64,000 nt of DNA from Antitrichia curtipendula (Eukaryota > Streptophyta > Bryopsida > Hypnales > Leucodontaceae), in the NCBI GenBank assembly GCA_951230915.1, contig OX579636.1, positions 43,403,912 through 43,467,911 of the forward strand, read 5' to 3'. This document shows positions 12,560-25,535 of the stretch, piece after piece; the stretch's first letter is position 1, and every line of letters starts with the position of its first letter. The notes beneath the pieces are model-generated. The model was given only the letters and a program-made list of their open reading frames with translations, made no database searches and was not told where the DNA came from. A program made the translations under genes and the position numbers.

Positions 12560-14576
12560 CATGCAACAGCATTCCCCTGGTTTGATCCAAATACAACAAT
12601 GCAAATAAAGTAGAAAAATAGAATTTACAAATCAAAACCATGATTACAACACAAACAATTATTTTTCAAAATACTCACAAGACTTGACTTGGTAAAGAAT
12701 GCCAAGCCAAGGGAAGTACTTCCATTATCAACCAACCCCTAGTTGGCCTAAAATGAGATGCAAACCTAAGTGAGGTGCCAATGGCTCCAAACACTCTCAA
12801 ATCAATTAAAAATCACATTGTCTATGTGGAATGAAACTACATCCAATGTGACATAGCCCTCAATGTCACATCACTTGAAAAATCCAGATAAAACACTAAA
12901 CCTCTCCCTATTTATATCTATAAAACCTTTGAAAACCTTGTAAAACTTCAACATTATGTTACTATCAACTACACCTACATGAGATATCTTCATAGAATCA
13001 ACAAATAATCTAGCTTAAAATGCATTATTTTCATAATTAAACTAGTCTTCTTTACACACTTTTGTAATGAAAATGAGTGTCATTACAATCCACTTTTTCT
13101 TTGCCTCTTTTAAAAAATCTTACACCTTTAATTGAAGGTAGCATCAATACAATTTTAGAGTATACATCACAATTTCTCTTTTATGGAAAAATTGTTAAAT
13201 TAGCACAATTCCTATATCTCTATTTCATAGTTGCATCAACACATTAACATAGTGCACAACTTTCCTTAATTTTTATTATACTATTTTAGATAGAAGTTCT
13301 CTAACCATAGAGCCATTTACGGGTTAAATGACTAAGAAAAATACTCTATTGCTATCCAGTTTGGGATAGCATTTTCTAATGTTTAAAATATATTAAATTG
13401 CATTATTTATATTTTTCATTTCAAAAATTAATTATATATAGATATATTATTTATTTTTTTCAATTAATTTCTTTGTAAAAGAAATTAAATTAATGATATT
13501 TGGAAATAATGTAATGATTATGATTTTTTTAAATTATATTTTCTTTCCATAATTGAATTGTCATTTCCATGAGCATTCTAGCCTTACCAAATCTATCACA
13601 TTCTTAGCTTGATATGAAAGTAGATATTTTGTAAAATAAAATGAAAACTTATTCTTTGTTTATTGAAGAACTCCCAATTACATCTACATGATATGCTAAA
13701 ATTGCCAAAAGGATTAAATTTAGGGTGCCCTCAAATAAACATGTTATAGCTATAAAAATTGGATTTTCACTTTTTTGGATTATTTTCAAACGTTTTTACA
13801 CAATGTGATCTTTGATATAAAATATTGGATTTAAATGTGATTTTTTAACTTTTAAGAAAAAATTACAAGTTTTATTGTTTTGAAGTTTGGATCAAAATTT
13901 ACTTCATAAAAAAGATTTAGCTAGCTTACACTCACCTATTTAAGCTCAAAAATTGATCCATGTGTGACATACTTTACTTAACCCCTAGAGGATCATTTGT
14001 CCCCTCGGAGGACAATTTGGATCTGGGTAGGTTCCTATTATCTCAATTTGTAGTGAATTTTTCTATAAATTTTATGAGATTGTGTAGTTTGCCAATAGCT
14101 TTGTGGATATATCATTTTTGTTTCAATTGGTGATTGGGAGCAAAAGTTATGGCACAATAAAACAAAATAGAGGTCGGTGGGCAATACAAAAAAAATCTTA
14201 AATAGTAAAAAAAAATTGAATTTTTTTCCTATAATATTATATTTTTTTTCTACATGTGAAGCTTTGATTCAATCTATTTGGACTAGGGATGAGAAATTAT
14301 GGACAATCTTGTGTTTGGGGCAATCTAACTTGAGGGGGTGACTATCAAATTTGTAGAAAACTAGGTGAGATAAAAAATAGGGTCAATTTTACTCATTGGA
14401 GGTAATTTTTATATTTTTGTTAGATCTACCATAGCATTGAAAATATATGGCTTACTTCATTATATATAAAATAGGATATGGTATAAAACCTTCCCTTCAA
14501 TATATTTTAGAAAAAAATAGGACAGGGTTTAATGGATCCCTCTATAATTGTTTAATAGGATTAGTTTGAGTAATCA

Positions 14577-14627
14577 TGTATGACTAGTTTGGATGTATGA
14601 CTAGTTTGGATGTATGACTAGTTTGGA
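14577..14627. repeat. 17-bp tandem repeat (3 copies)
   Basis: Three consecutive 17-bp units containing ATGACTAGTTTGG with almost no divergence, inside AT-rich intergenic DNA. Confidence 0.8.
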
Positions 14628-16129
14628 TTTCTATCTTAGGTCTAAACGTAATGGATGTAAATTGTTTATGGTTAAATGCTAATCCAACAAATGTATGATT
14701 CCAGATTCCATTCGAATCACGGACAAACTATTGTGTTCTTAAACGCATCAGGAATGTCTATATTTTTTATGCAATACCCTATGAAGTGTCCATTTTCTTT
14801 TCCTTCTAAACCTTTAACCCTAATTTGCTATTTGCTTGAACTTCTGTGTTCATCAGTATGTTTAGAAATTCAAAGTTGTTCTCTATACTTTTTGAATGCT
14901 AGATTTCACTATTTTCACAAGTTCATTGTCTAGGCAAAAAAATCTAGTTATGGTACTTTGGAATTTGTAAAGAAAACAGGGTGCCAAAAAATTGTCCCTC
15001 AAACACTTTAGAAATAAATATAGGGTGCCATAAACCACATGAAAGTAGTTTTTTTTATAAATATAGGGAGGAAAAAAATACCTTAGAAAACATAAATATC
15101 CCCCCTTTAATTATCCCATTATTGCACGTGGTATCCCAGGGTAAGGGGGGGTGTTGACCCCCCGCGAGCAATCTAAGCATCTTTTAGAAAAAAACTTTTT
15201 GTCCAACTTTGAATGCTAATATCTTCCAATCCGTATGGTCAAATTTGATAAAAAATTTACTACATGATTTCAGACAAGGTAAGCACAAGATCCTATGGTT
15301 AGATTCAAGAAAAAATTATTTTTTTGGTTTTCTTGGGTGAACGCAACAGAAGTGGCAGTTTTGGGTTTTAGGTGTTAATTAAAAGTGTTATCAAAATACT
15401 TAATTTTTTTTTGCAAGTTCTATTGTTAGGGAGTTTTAGATCAAAAATCAATTTTAACAAAAAGAAAATCCAAATCACTAATATCCACCTTTTCAAGCTA
15501 AAAAATTTATGCATAAGTAGCCTACTTGATTTTGTTATTTTTTTTTATAAAGTTGCCAATTAAACCAAATGAGGATCTTATTTCCATACTTTTTTTAGTT
15601 GCTAAGGATTGTTATAAGTTTGGATGCCAAATGACTACATTTTTTTAATGATTTCATAATACATCTTGAATTGGTTTCAATTTTTTTGAAATTCTATTTC
15701 ATTCACATGAGTACCTACTAATAGAATTAATCATCCCAACTTCATTAGATATAAAAAGCTACATGTGGATATATGATAAGGTATACATTATTTTTTGGGT
15801 AAGAGAACCTTTTGTATTTGTCTTTTCACAAATTATGCAACTCTTTGACAAGACTTATATTTTTTTAGTTGACATCATCTTATACAAAAAAGTATTCACA
15901 CACTTTTGGAATTCAACTAGTAACACCTTTCAGCAACTTATGTTTTGTGAATTTATTCTTTTGTATACTTTAACAAGTGTAGAAAATTCTAAAACACTTA
16001 AAAGAAGTACTTGTCTTTTGTAATTCTCCAAAATAATGAAAATACAATGTAAGGTGGTACACATCAAGCTTCTAAATTATCCAACGTAGCTAGTATGCGA
16101 GCGTGGAGCGTAGAGCATGGAGTGTGGAT

Positions 16130-16650
16130 TGGTGAGCGGTGAGTGGGAATTTTGGATAGGGTTTTGAAAAATGGACGGGATTTTAAAAAAAAATGGATGG
16201 AAGTCATGAAAATTTTCAGAGAATGGAATGAAAAATGGATGAGAAATTAAGAAAAATGGGATGAAAGAATTGTCAGAAATTAGATGAATGTGGATGAAAA
16301 AATTGGGGTATCCCGAGATGAATATTTTGGATGATTGTGGTTGAAAAATTTGGATGAATGTGGATGAAAACTGGATGATTGTGGATGAAAATGATGGATG
16401 ACTATGGATGGAAAAAAAATGGATGAATGTGTATAAAAAGGATGGACGACTGTGGATTGCCCAAAAATTTGAATGTGTGTGGCAGATTTTCATGGATGTG
16501 GAGGACAAATTGGTAGACTAGGGTTGAAAAGCTTGGATGACAAGTGACGGTACATTCTATGAAGGATGCTAGAATAAATGAAAGAATGTGGATGAAAATG
16601 GGATGAAAGAAAGGATGAACGTGGATGAAAAAATGGATGACTCCGGATAA
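16130..16650. repeat. degenerate TGGATGAA-rich tract
   Basis: About 500 bp in which the words TGGATGAA, GGATGAAAA and GTGGATGA recur irregularly. The minus-strand open frames across it (His/Phe/Pro-rich) follow from the repeat and are not taken as genes. Confidence 0.65.
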
Positions 16651-17114
16651 CATGACTAAGTCATCATAGATGGAAAACTAGGTGACAGAGGTTCAAACAT
16701 ATAGGTGCAAGCAAGTTTAGGGTTAGTATGTACGTAAGAAGCTGGTAAATGGGATGGCAACGGTGGAACAAATTCAATGATAGAAATAAAACAAATGGAT
16801 AAATGCGGATTAAAAACTTGAATGATACTCGATGCAACATTCATTGGCATTGCATGAAAAGATTGCACTAAATTTGATGAGAAAATACATGGGAGTGCAA
16901 AAAATCTATGCAAAATATGGGGGGAAAACAATTAGATAAACAAGTCATAAATTTGAAGATAATTCATGCATAAATTGATGTAGTGATGTGAAAGGTATAT
17001 TTAGGGTGAGGACTTAGAAGAAGTTTAGCTATACTAAAAACATAATATATTTAGCGTCATTATTAGTTACGTTGCATAAATGGGAACTTCAATCATATGG
17101 TGCCTATGACCATG

Positions 17115-17374
17115 CACTACAAGAAAACGGGTATTTTATGACTGCAAAAATATGATTGAGGATGACTGATGACTAGTTGCAGTCATATTCTTGAAGGCCA
17201 ACACATTGAGGAAAAATATGACTGCAAAATATGACTGTCAGTCATTTTTGGGCCTTCTACTTCATAAGTATACACTATACGACCATTAGGAACACCAAAG
17301 TACTTCATAGTGAACGTAGGGAACATGTTTGGGGAACGTTGAGTCATATTGTCAGTCATATTTCTATAGTAGTG
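17115..17374. mobile_element. miniature CACTA-like element
   Basis: The segment begins CACTACAAGAAAA and ends ATAGTAGTG, the inverted CACTA terminus. Both ends carry subterminal ATATGACTGC / GTCAGTCATAT words in opposite orientation, as in CACTA elements. It is only 260 bp and has no gene, so it would be a non-autonomous derivative. Flanking triplets (ATG left, ACA right) do not match, so a target-site duplication is not supported. The same AGTCAT-type words are found in the larger CACTA element at 58856. Confidence 0.5.
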
Positions 17375-17470
17375 ACATTTTTTTGTTTGGAGCAACCCAA
17401 GAAAAATACGGGCAATTCAAAAAAAAATTAGACAAGCCGTTGTTTAAGATTTTGAAATCCTACTCACTTA

Positions 17471-17625
17471 TTTTTTAGGGTTTTGAGATCCTAGCCGCCA
17501 CTTTTTTAGGATTTTGAAACCCTAGCTGTCATTTTCTAGGATTTTGAAACCTTAGCCGCCACTTTTTTAGGGTTTTGAAACCCTAGCTGCCATTTTTTAG
17601 GGTCTTGAAATCCTAACCGCCACTT
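17471..17625. repeat. 30-bp tandem repeat containing TTTTTTAGG
   Basis: About five units with a 30-base period, each resembling TTTTTTAGGGTTTTGAAACC followed by CTAGC(C/T)G(C/T)CA. Units differ by several substitutions. Confidence 0.7.
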
Positions 17626-17982
17626 CTTTTGGCCCTTCTTCCTTGCTTTTTATTGTCTCTTAGCTCATACTTGTTATTGTTTCTTAGTTGTTGTCTTTTG
17701 TTGCATCTTAACTCTTCTTTCTTGTTGCTTCTTAGTTCTAATCATGCTTCTTGTTTCTTCTTATTGCATCTAAACTCATTCTTTCTCTACCATTTTAACT
17801 CTTATCTTCTTCTTAGGGTGAAAGCACACTACGGTCGCCCCCCTGGCCCGATATACAAACAATTACGCACAGTACAGATTGTACGCCATTTGGTACGCCT
17901 CGTATTCTGGCAGGTTTTCCGGTACTCTGACAAAGTACCCGTGAACTCGGGCAACGGTCCCGTGAACTGAGGCGCTTCAGGT

Positions 17983-18072
17983 AGTCGCTTGAATGCTTTG
18001 ATGCTCTTTGAGTTTATAGCTTTGTTTAGTCGCCTGAATGCTTCGATGCTCTTTGAGTTTACAGTTTTCTTA
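17983..18072. repeat. 45-bp tandem duplication just upstream of the transposase-like gene
   Basis: Two head-to-tail copies of a 45-base unit containing GATGCTCTTTGAGTTTA end about 12 bases before the ATG at 18085. They may form part of the leader or promoter of that gene. Confidence 0.6.
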
Positions 18073-19883
18073 TGAATGTTTACAATGGCGAATACCAGAC
18101 TTGGAGAGCGACGTGTCGGATTGAAGAGGAAGGGACCTCGTGGAAGGGCGGAGGATCACAATGCGGTGAGAGATAGTCTAAGAGACGGGGAAGCAGAGAG
18201 GCAACGTAAATGTAGACAATTATTGAGGGAGAGAGAAGAAGCAGTGAGGTTACTTGCTGTGCAGGATGTGAGCTCCCAATTTGTCACTTGGGACTCGTAG
18301 AATTATTTTTTTGGAAATTTGCAATTTAAAGTTAAGAAAAATATACAAAAAGCCATAAAAAGAGTGTAGAACCAAAATAGGATTGTAACATACCCATTAT
18401 AGTATTTGGTCTAGATTTGTGTTTAGACTTAGAATCCCACCAAACCGGGCCCAAAAATAGATAGAAAGAACGAAACGGGTGGATTTGTAGGATTCAAATC
18501 ACATAGGCCCAAAAGGGCTAAATCCCACCATGAATGTGGCAATTCATGGCTAAGTCGGTTCGAGGGATCCACAACGAGGCCACTAGGTCGGGTCCTAGAG
18601 TTAGGTTTAGAAATTCTCCAAACCCCGATTGTTAGCATGCAGGAGCCACTGACGCAAGATCGGTCCGTGGAGGAATCTACAGCCCAAGGATGGTGTCCTA
18701 GGGTAAATCCCATGCCAGGAGTCCAACGACGAAATCGATTCACCAAGATTCTTCTATCTGCAAAAGATTCCCGCACCATCGATAAACTTAAGGAGATGGC
18801 CAATTCATCTCCACTGACCAATTGTGCCAGGTACGGGAACGCACCTGCACATCCTTCATGTGACCCCATGAGAGGTCTTGTGAAAAATCCCGTCATCTTC
18901 CGACTTGCAGAAGAACCTTTTGCGGGTGGTCAACCCTGGTAATCTCCAACGGGAATTTCATGAAAATTACCCAGGTTGCCAGAAAATCTCACTAAAAATT
19001 AGACTAGCTTGTTTTATGTTAATAATGCGCTCCGTGAAGTTTCGCGACATTCCGATAGCAGCAAGTACCCGAACCTGCGAGATTCCTCGAGAATTAATCA
19101 CGTGGCGGGGTCCCGCCACGTTGACCGGCATTCCGGGACCATACGACGGCGGAACGAAGTCAACCAAGAGTCTTTTCCGACTCCCTCACACCTACCGGAG
19201 ACCCTAAGCTATTTACATTTCTCAAAATAGGAGACCCCCAATATCTAGGATTTTACCACGGTTTAGTTTTTAAACTAAATTAGCCTACGATGGTTTTTTG
19301 TCCTCGGTCCGGGGGATAGGAGGACCTTGGACTAAACACGGCGATTTGGAGCCAATGGCGCAATCCGTGTGACAATTGGAGTAATTCTCCAAAAGTTAGG
19401 AGGTTGGTCTAGTGTAGATAGGTCAAAGTAGTTTTTTAGGGATTAGGATGAAAATCTTTGAAGATGAGGATGAAAATCCAAGTTGATAAGGTTACTTTAG
19501 AGCTCTTGAGGGGAAGGTGGGGCCTTGGAAACCTATTTAAGGTCCCCATTTTTCTCTCAAGATCACCCCCAAATCTTGTTTTGGATCCGTGGGTCCAACT
19601 TATGTTGGGATTTTTTGGCATTTTAGTCAAGAAACCTCTATGGTGTTTTTGGAGCACTTTTGGCTCCCTTTGTTGCTCTATTTCAAGCTCTCTTTGAAGG
19701 TCCTTTGGGCCCTTCTACCTTAACTTGCCTTGCATCCTTGTTGTGAGTTGAACGGATCTCCCTTATACTTGTGTGACTTCTTATGCCTTGTACTAATCCT
19801 AAAGTCACCCCCCACCGTACCTTGGCGATGCCGCTTTGGGGGGCCTTTAGTCTATGATAGTTTACCCGTGATCACTGACCTTG

Positions 19884-20270
19884 TGTGCATGTGTGCCCCC
19901 GTATTGTGTCCTAACCGGAGTTGTCTTTTTTTTGTTGGTTGTAAGTGGGTCCGCTCCTCGGGGAACGGCGAAGCTTTGAACCTGTGACCAGTCCCAGTCC
20001 TAAAGTACGTGTTAAAAACGTGCATGTGTGCCCCCGTATTGAGTCCTAACCGGAGTTGTCTTTTCTTTGTTGGTTGTGAGTGGGCCCCACCCCCCGGGGA
20101 ACGGCGAAGCTTTGAACCTGTAACTAGTCCCAATCCTAAAGTACGTGTTAAAGACAAGCCTTAGACGGCGGAGCTTTGAACGCAGGGGTATCATAAGTCC
20201 TAAAGTTGGTGTTAAAACCAATTATACGGCGAAGCTTTGAACTCCTATGAAAGTTCGTTCTAAAGTCTAG
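19884..20270. repeat. about 136-bp tandem repeat with shorter partial copies
   Basis: GTGCATGTGTGCCCCCGTAT occurs at 19884 and 20020, and about 136 bp following each aligns closely. The final part, CGGCGAAGCTTTGAAC followed by TCCTAAAGT, then recurs twice more in shortened form (about 20165 and 20225). The repeat lies inside the 18267-22109 insertion. Confidence 0.7.
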
Positions 20271-20464
20271 AGTCCGAGACATTCTCGGAAAAGTCCAAGG
20301 TTTAGCGTCCAAGATTAAGTCTGAGTCTAAGAGTCACCCCAACCCTTGTGAACCGACGTCCGTAAATAAGAACCTACACCAAAAAACCCGGATAGAGTTT
20401 ACCAAAAATCCGATTTAGAATTGCTTGGGTGGATTCTCTTAAGGAACCCAAAAAAGAATTAGAT

Positions 20465-20725
20465 TCAGTTGCTAGGGGGTCGAGACAGGCCGCTAGGGGT
20501 CCAGCAGTCGCTGGGGAGTCGGGGTGAGTCGCATGGGAATCGGGAAGCAGTTGCTGGGGTTTGGCAGGTCGCAGGGGGTCGGGAAGCAATCTTTGGGGAG
20601 TCGGGCAGGTCGCAAGGGGAGTCGGGGTGAGTCGCTGGGGGGTCGGGGGAGTCGTTGGGGAGTCGGGACAGTTGCTGGGGGGTCTGGGCAGGTCGCAAGG
20701 GGGATCTGGGCAACGTTGTTCCAGG
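20465..20725. repeat. GC-rich degenerate repeat (GGGGAGTCGGG / CAGGTCGC words)
   Basis: About 260 bp of G-rich DNA built from recurring words such as GGGGAGTCGGG, CAGGTCGCA and GTCGCTGGGG. It stands out against AT-rich surroundings. The open frames on both strands (Gly- or Pro-rich) follow from the repeat. G-run density suggests G-quadruplex potential. Confidence 0.6.
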
Positions 20726-21472
20726 GGGTCCAAGGCTTGGGTGAAGACTAGAGAGAGAGGGAAAAAAGGTTGGGACTAATGGGGATTAGGGAGAGGTTAA
20801 GGGGTTGAAGTCAAGGAATTAAAACAAAAGAAGAATAGGGGAAAGGAGAAAGAAAGGAGAAGTCGCACCTCCATACCTGCATCAAACAACTCTCAACTCT
20901 CACCAAAACCACCCTACACACAATGGAGGGAGGTTAGTGAGTCATAGAATTAAATAAAAGAAGGGGGAGAGAGACGATAAATAGTGCCCTAGGCTTAGCT
21001 AAATAGGTGTTAGAAAGGAAATCTCGAGGATTCATAGTGACCATTAGGAAGTAGGATTAGGATGACACGAAGACAAGGTTGCGTAAGAAGTTAGGAGGGA
21101 CATTAAAACTTCTTGGGGTTTGAATCTATAGTTGTAAGACACCCCATCAAAGCTTAGGTAGAATAGTGTTAGTGTAGAAAGAGAGAGAGGGAAAGAAAAG
21201 GAGAAGGAAAGAAGGCGGAAAGGAAAGAAAGAGGTTAGATCACACGGTATCCCCAAATTTTTATAACATAAGCGGTAGATTTGGGGAAAACTTCCCACGA
21301 CCCACGGACCACCATGGAGCATAAAAATGGGCGCGTGGATGCGGACGAGCGCATCTCCGACACCGGTAGTGACGAGGTAAGTCCTTGAATCAAACTTGAT
21401 GATTCTCCTTATTAACATTGATTTTTTCCCTTAGTTAGCCGTTCAAGTGAATAGTGACCCATGATAAATTTA

Positions 21473-21690
21473 ATTAGGAGTAAACATTTAGAGTTAAAAA
21501 TTAGGAGTAAAAATTTAGAGTTAAATTTAGGAGTAAAAATCCAGAGTTAAGTTTAGGAGTAAACATTTAGAGTTAAAAATTAGGAGTAAAAATTTAGAGT
21601 AAAAATTTAGAGTTAGAATTAGGAGTAAAAATCTAGAGTTAGAATTAGAAGTAAAAATCTAGAGTTATATGTAGAAGTCAGGAATTAGAG
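21473..21690. repeat. 22-25-bp tandem repeat (TTAGGAGTAAAAATTTAGAG)
   Basis: About nine degenerate copies of a unit resembling TTAGGAGTAAAAATTTAGAG plus TTAAA, with variable spacing. Located in the right part of the 3.84-kb insertion. Confidence 0.7.
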
Positions 21691-24529
21691 GAAAGGCTTA
21701 AGCTTAGATTAGCCGTAGGGTTGAAACTTCCGAGAGAAGTGTCAACCCCCCAAAAAATAGTCTTCAACACTCATGGAAGGAACGTAAAGGTTCCCCGCTC
21801 ACGTAGTTAGGGACGTTAGAAATAACGCCAACTACCCAGCCAACCTTATACATAGGATAGACAGTTAGGGAGATAGGAATTACCAATCACCGTTGCTCAT
21901 CACAGTCAGCTTGTGAGTTATCCATGCAATTCTAGTAGTATTCGCTGCCATCCATGACACTCAGAAAACATTAGCACAAAAGATTCATTGCTTGGAAGGC
22001 ACAGTGGACCGCGCTCACAACACCCCCCTATATTTAAAAAGGTGGATAAAGGCATAGAACCTGGTCGGTGTTCGCCCGATAACCAAGGGTGGGTAATCTT
22101 GCGCCCACACAGGATGAATTGGAGGTCGGAAGGGAGATGTCTTCACGACAGCTTGCGAAGGTTTTGTCCGAAATTGTGGATTTTTTTACAATGAAAATGC
22201 AAGTTTGTTCGGAGGCATCTTCTAGGCTAAAAATTATGGAGCGTTTTTTGGAGGATGAACGTATTTCTCCATTTCTTCCTGAGTATTATCCTCGTGGGCA
22301 GGATGCCAAGGCTCAATTTGAATTCCTAAAAAATTATCAGTTGGAGTTGGACGTTGTGAAGGGTGTTCAATCGGCAGATATGCTTGCTAGAAAAGTTGTT
22401 CTCCTCGATGCAACTATATCTACTCGCGTTACAAGCACCAAAGCTTTGTCACGGGTTTTGAATGTTCACCCATCCAATTTGAGGGTGGCAATAACCCGTC
22501 GAAGTAGTGTATGATTGCAAAGTTCACCTTTTGCACTTGTAAGACGTAGGAAAAGGCCAGGCCTGCCTAGCGAGATTAAAGACCTCGTTACCAAGTGGTG
22601 GACAGAAGAGACCCGTGTAAGTCCCAACATGAAGGAAATTGTACAGAAATGGATAAGCTTAAATACATACGACAAGCATTGCACTCAGTATTTGCTCGAA
22701 AGTCAAGTACGAATCGATTTGATTGCAGTGTCGTAGCACCCTGTACAATCGTTGCATTGTCAAATATACAATCCTAGACATCGTTTCCATCCGACATGTA
22801 TGCTAGGCACCTTGTTGTATCTCCCTCAATTCTCTGATGGTCTGAATGTGTACTCTGCAATACGTTGATTACAATGTTATAGGTACAGACAGTACTAAAA
22901 ACTGTACATTAGGTACAAAGAGTACGATGGGTCTCATGGTCGAGTACTCAGAAAGTCTTTGTAGTCGGGTGGTTTACTTTGTTGGAGGCTTGTACTTGAC
23001 GTTTATGCTGAGCATTACGGTCCAAGGTATATTCTATACGGGCTTTATACTTTTGATTACCTCTTTTGTATTACCTCTTTTGATTTCTCAAAAAAGTTTT
23101 GCATTCTTGTAGGCCGCATTCCACCAGCGATTTAAGGTGGCGCACCCAGACGTGCCAATTAAACAAAGAGCCTTTGAGAAACTGAAGCCTTACTTTGTTA
23201 GAGCGTGCAACAAGAGGAACGTCTGCTGTTGTAGATACCACGTGGAGATCGATATGCTCAGGGAGGGGTTCAATCGGATTCGGGATGGCACAAAGGGAAT
23301 CCACTTCTTAGTGAATTGCCAGTGCGAGTGTGATGTGTGCCCCTTTCAACTGGAAGAAGAAGCAAAGTGTAAAGCGCATCTGAAGACATATGCAGGTACA
23401 ACAACGATGTGGCAACAGATCGTTTGTCTTAAGCCTGAGAACAAAGAGTGGCATGCTCTGCAATGTGTCATGGGTACGTGCGGAAACTGTGGTATTTCGA
23501 AGCTTCCAATTTGCGAGGTTGAGTTATCATCATCTTCAAATGTCACCTGGAAGTGTTTTGAGAATGAAATCATTGGGGTGACACGGGATGGGAAGCCCAG
23601 GAAGAAGATTGTTGAAGTATACAAAGAGACCTCTCCACAAGTTTTCTTTGAATACTTCAAGTCTAAATTGCCCCAGTTCGTGAAGCACAACTTCATTGCA
23701 AGGTGGCAGGACGACCAGTGCAAGCGTTCTATGCAGAGTTTGGGCAAAGATGTGATTCTGTCCCATATTGATTTTGCTGAGAACTACACTTTTGAGATTC
23801 AAAATCAAATCCAGAACAGGTATTGGTGTTCCATACAGATCAGTATCCTTGTCCACATTACGTATCGCTTTAAACCAGACGGAGTTATGGTGAAGGAATC
23901 CCATTTCTATATAACTGATGATGAAAATCACGATTCTTTTTTTGTACAGCATTGCTTGATGCAACACTGGCAATGGCTAGAGTCTCAAGGTATGCTTCAC
24001 ATTGCTCCAAGTTCTATATTTACCATATCGCTTTCCCATTCGCGCTACTTGCCTAGTTCTTATATAAGAGTTAATTGTGGATGGCACGGAACTCTCCGAC
24101 TATGATGCATGTGTACTATAAAATGTATGCTCTGTACGGATTTTGTACAACACAGTAGCACTTGTAAATGTTACGAAGTGTATTGACTTTTGTACATGCA
24201 TCGTGCATCGACAGGAATTCGACCGAAACACCACGTTGTCACAACCAGAATTTTTGGTTTTCAGTTGTTTATCTAGAAAACGGAACGGAAACTATCAATT
24301 AGTATCTAGATTTTGTTTAGAAACAGCAGAGGACGGAAAATTATGAAAGACATTGGAGTAGTGGAACAGTTGGAATGAATCCGATCTTAGCAGTGACACC
24401 TAGGAACCGAATTGGAATCGGAACCTTGTCCGGAAGTGTTAGAGAACCGGATTGGGGTTAGAGAACTGGACCGGAATTGTAGGACCGGACCGGTAAACGT
24501 CATCATGACGACTTTTAGGTCAGGAGGGA

Positions 24530-24538
24530 CTATAAAAG
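24530..24538 (+). promoter_or_regulatory. TATA box inside the 2.48-kb insertion
   Basis: CTATAAAAG lies about 295 bp from the left end and about 270 bp before the ATG at 24799. This is a typical position for an LTR promoter driving the internal open frame. Confidence 0.5.
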
Positions 24539-24798
24539 CCCAGGACCTCCTCAGTCACTCTCCATTTCCAAACGCTGTTTGGTGAGAGTGTTCCTTGGCG
24601 CTCCTCGTTTTCAAGCGTTGTGAGCGTGTGCGTGTGTGTGAGCGTTAGAGGTGTACTGAAGGGTAGGTTTCCGGTTGTGTACCGATCGCTATGCAGGTTT
24701 CCGGTTGAGATCGGAGAGAGAAAGTGAGAACGGGACGTGCGGCTAGGACTGGGTGAGGTAGAAACGGAAAGGGACTGTTTTAGATCTAGTCTGTATCC

Positions 24799-25535
24799 AT
24801 GCCGCAGCTTAGGCGGAATAGACAAGGGCCGTCCACATCATTGGCTCCGGTCAAACTCCGAAAGATAGTTCCGGTTCTCCCCTCAACAGAGGAGGAGATG
24901 GAGATGCTCCGGCTGGATCTCAACCGGATGGGGTGCCAGGGTTTGCTCGACAAACCTTGGGGTTTTAAGGATGAGTGGATGGTGAAGGAGATCCAAGGGA
25001 AGTGGCTACCTTCAAGGAAGATATGGCCGCCACCTGGATAATGGCGGACGAAACGCAGAAGGTGGCGGAATCGGTCAAGGCGACTTTCGGTGAGGCCGGA
25101 AGCACGGCAGTCAGGGCCAGGCTCTTCGACGAGAAGGTCTTGGAGGAGAAGAAATTATCCGATTCCCGGATAGTTCGGATCCTGACTGACTTCTCCGAGC
25201 AGGTGGAGAAGAATTTGGTCCTAGCACGAGGAGCAGCGGACCGGATGGAGGAGTGCACACAAAAGCTGACCGGATCGATGAGGGTCCACCTATCGGACAT
25301 CTCCATGCCGGAATCATTTCTGGAAGTGCCAAACCCAAAGGAAGGAAGAGACCAGACTCCACAGTCAAAGCCGAGTCAGCCTTCCCAGACCGCGCTGATC
25401 AACATCGATTCCTCTCCCGGTTCTGATAGGCCAAATCTGATAGCCGGAGAGCGGAATAGGAACTTGGGAGAAGTCTTCGAGCAATTGGAGGCGGAGCCCA
25501 AGAGTCCTTCGTTGGGGCGCGGGATAGCGATGTAG
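24799..25535 (+). pseudogene. gag-like or unknown protein in the 2.48-kb insertion (frameshifted)
   Basis: The ATG at 24799 opens an 80-codon frame (Arg/Pro-rich start, then RLDLNRMGCQGLLDKPWGF). After a shift near 24975-25000 a second frame continues to 25535. That second part is mostly alpha-helical in composition (VAESVKATFGEAG, DFSEQVEKNLVLARGAADR), then Pro/Ser/Gln-rich, and ends with an acidic helix. No zinc knuckle, protease or polymerase motif is visible. Position in an LTR-like element suggests a gag-like structural protein, but this is inference. The frame change may be a mutation, a short intron or programmed. Confidence 0.4.

Larger units (their letters stand above)
11455..16070. 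other. AT-rich intergenic DNA without genes
   Basis: No convincing coding sequence is present. Contents seen: a MITE-like inverted-repeat element (12035-12273), four copies of the 7-mer CTCTAGG (12530-12559), three 17-bp units containing ATGACTAGTTTGG (14577-14627), and long A/T runs. The short open frames at 14676, 15372 and 15763 are T-rich and look random. Confidence 0.6.
18267..22109. mobile_element. 3.84-kb TG...CA insertion with 5-bp target duplication CAGGA (long solo-LTR-like)
   Basis: The element starts TGTGAGCTCC and ends GCGCCCACA. CAGGA flanks it at 18262-18266 and 22110-22114. Removing the element plus one CAGGA rejoins the host reading frame exactly (codons CAG GAT GAA). TG...CA ends, short terminal inversion (TGTG/CACA) and a 5-bp duplication are LTR-retroelement hallmarks. 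By eye I find no second copy of the first bases inside, nor a reverse transcriptase, so it may be a very long solo LTR or a gene-less derivative. It contains several tandem repeats: 19884-20270, 20465-20725 and 21473-21690. Confidence 0.6.

Noticed and set aside
16077..16653. Minus-strand His/Phe/Pro-rich frames
   Set aside because: They come from the TGGATGAA-rich repeat and have no motif.
17471..17625. Telomere-like TTTAGGG sequence
   Set aside because: TTTAGGG occurs only once or so per 30-bp unit, so this is an ordinary minisatellite and not a telomeric repeat.
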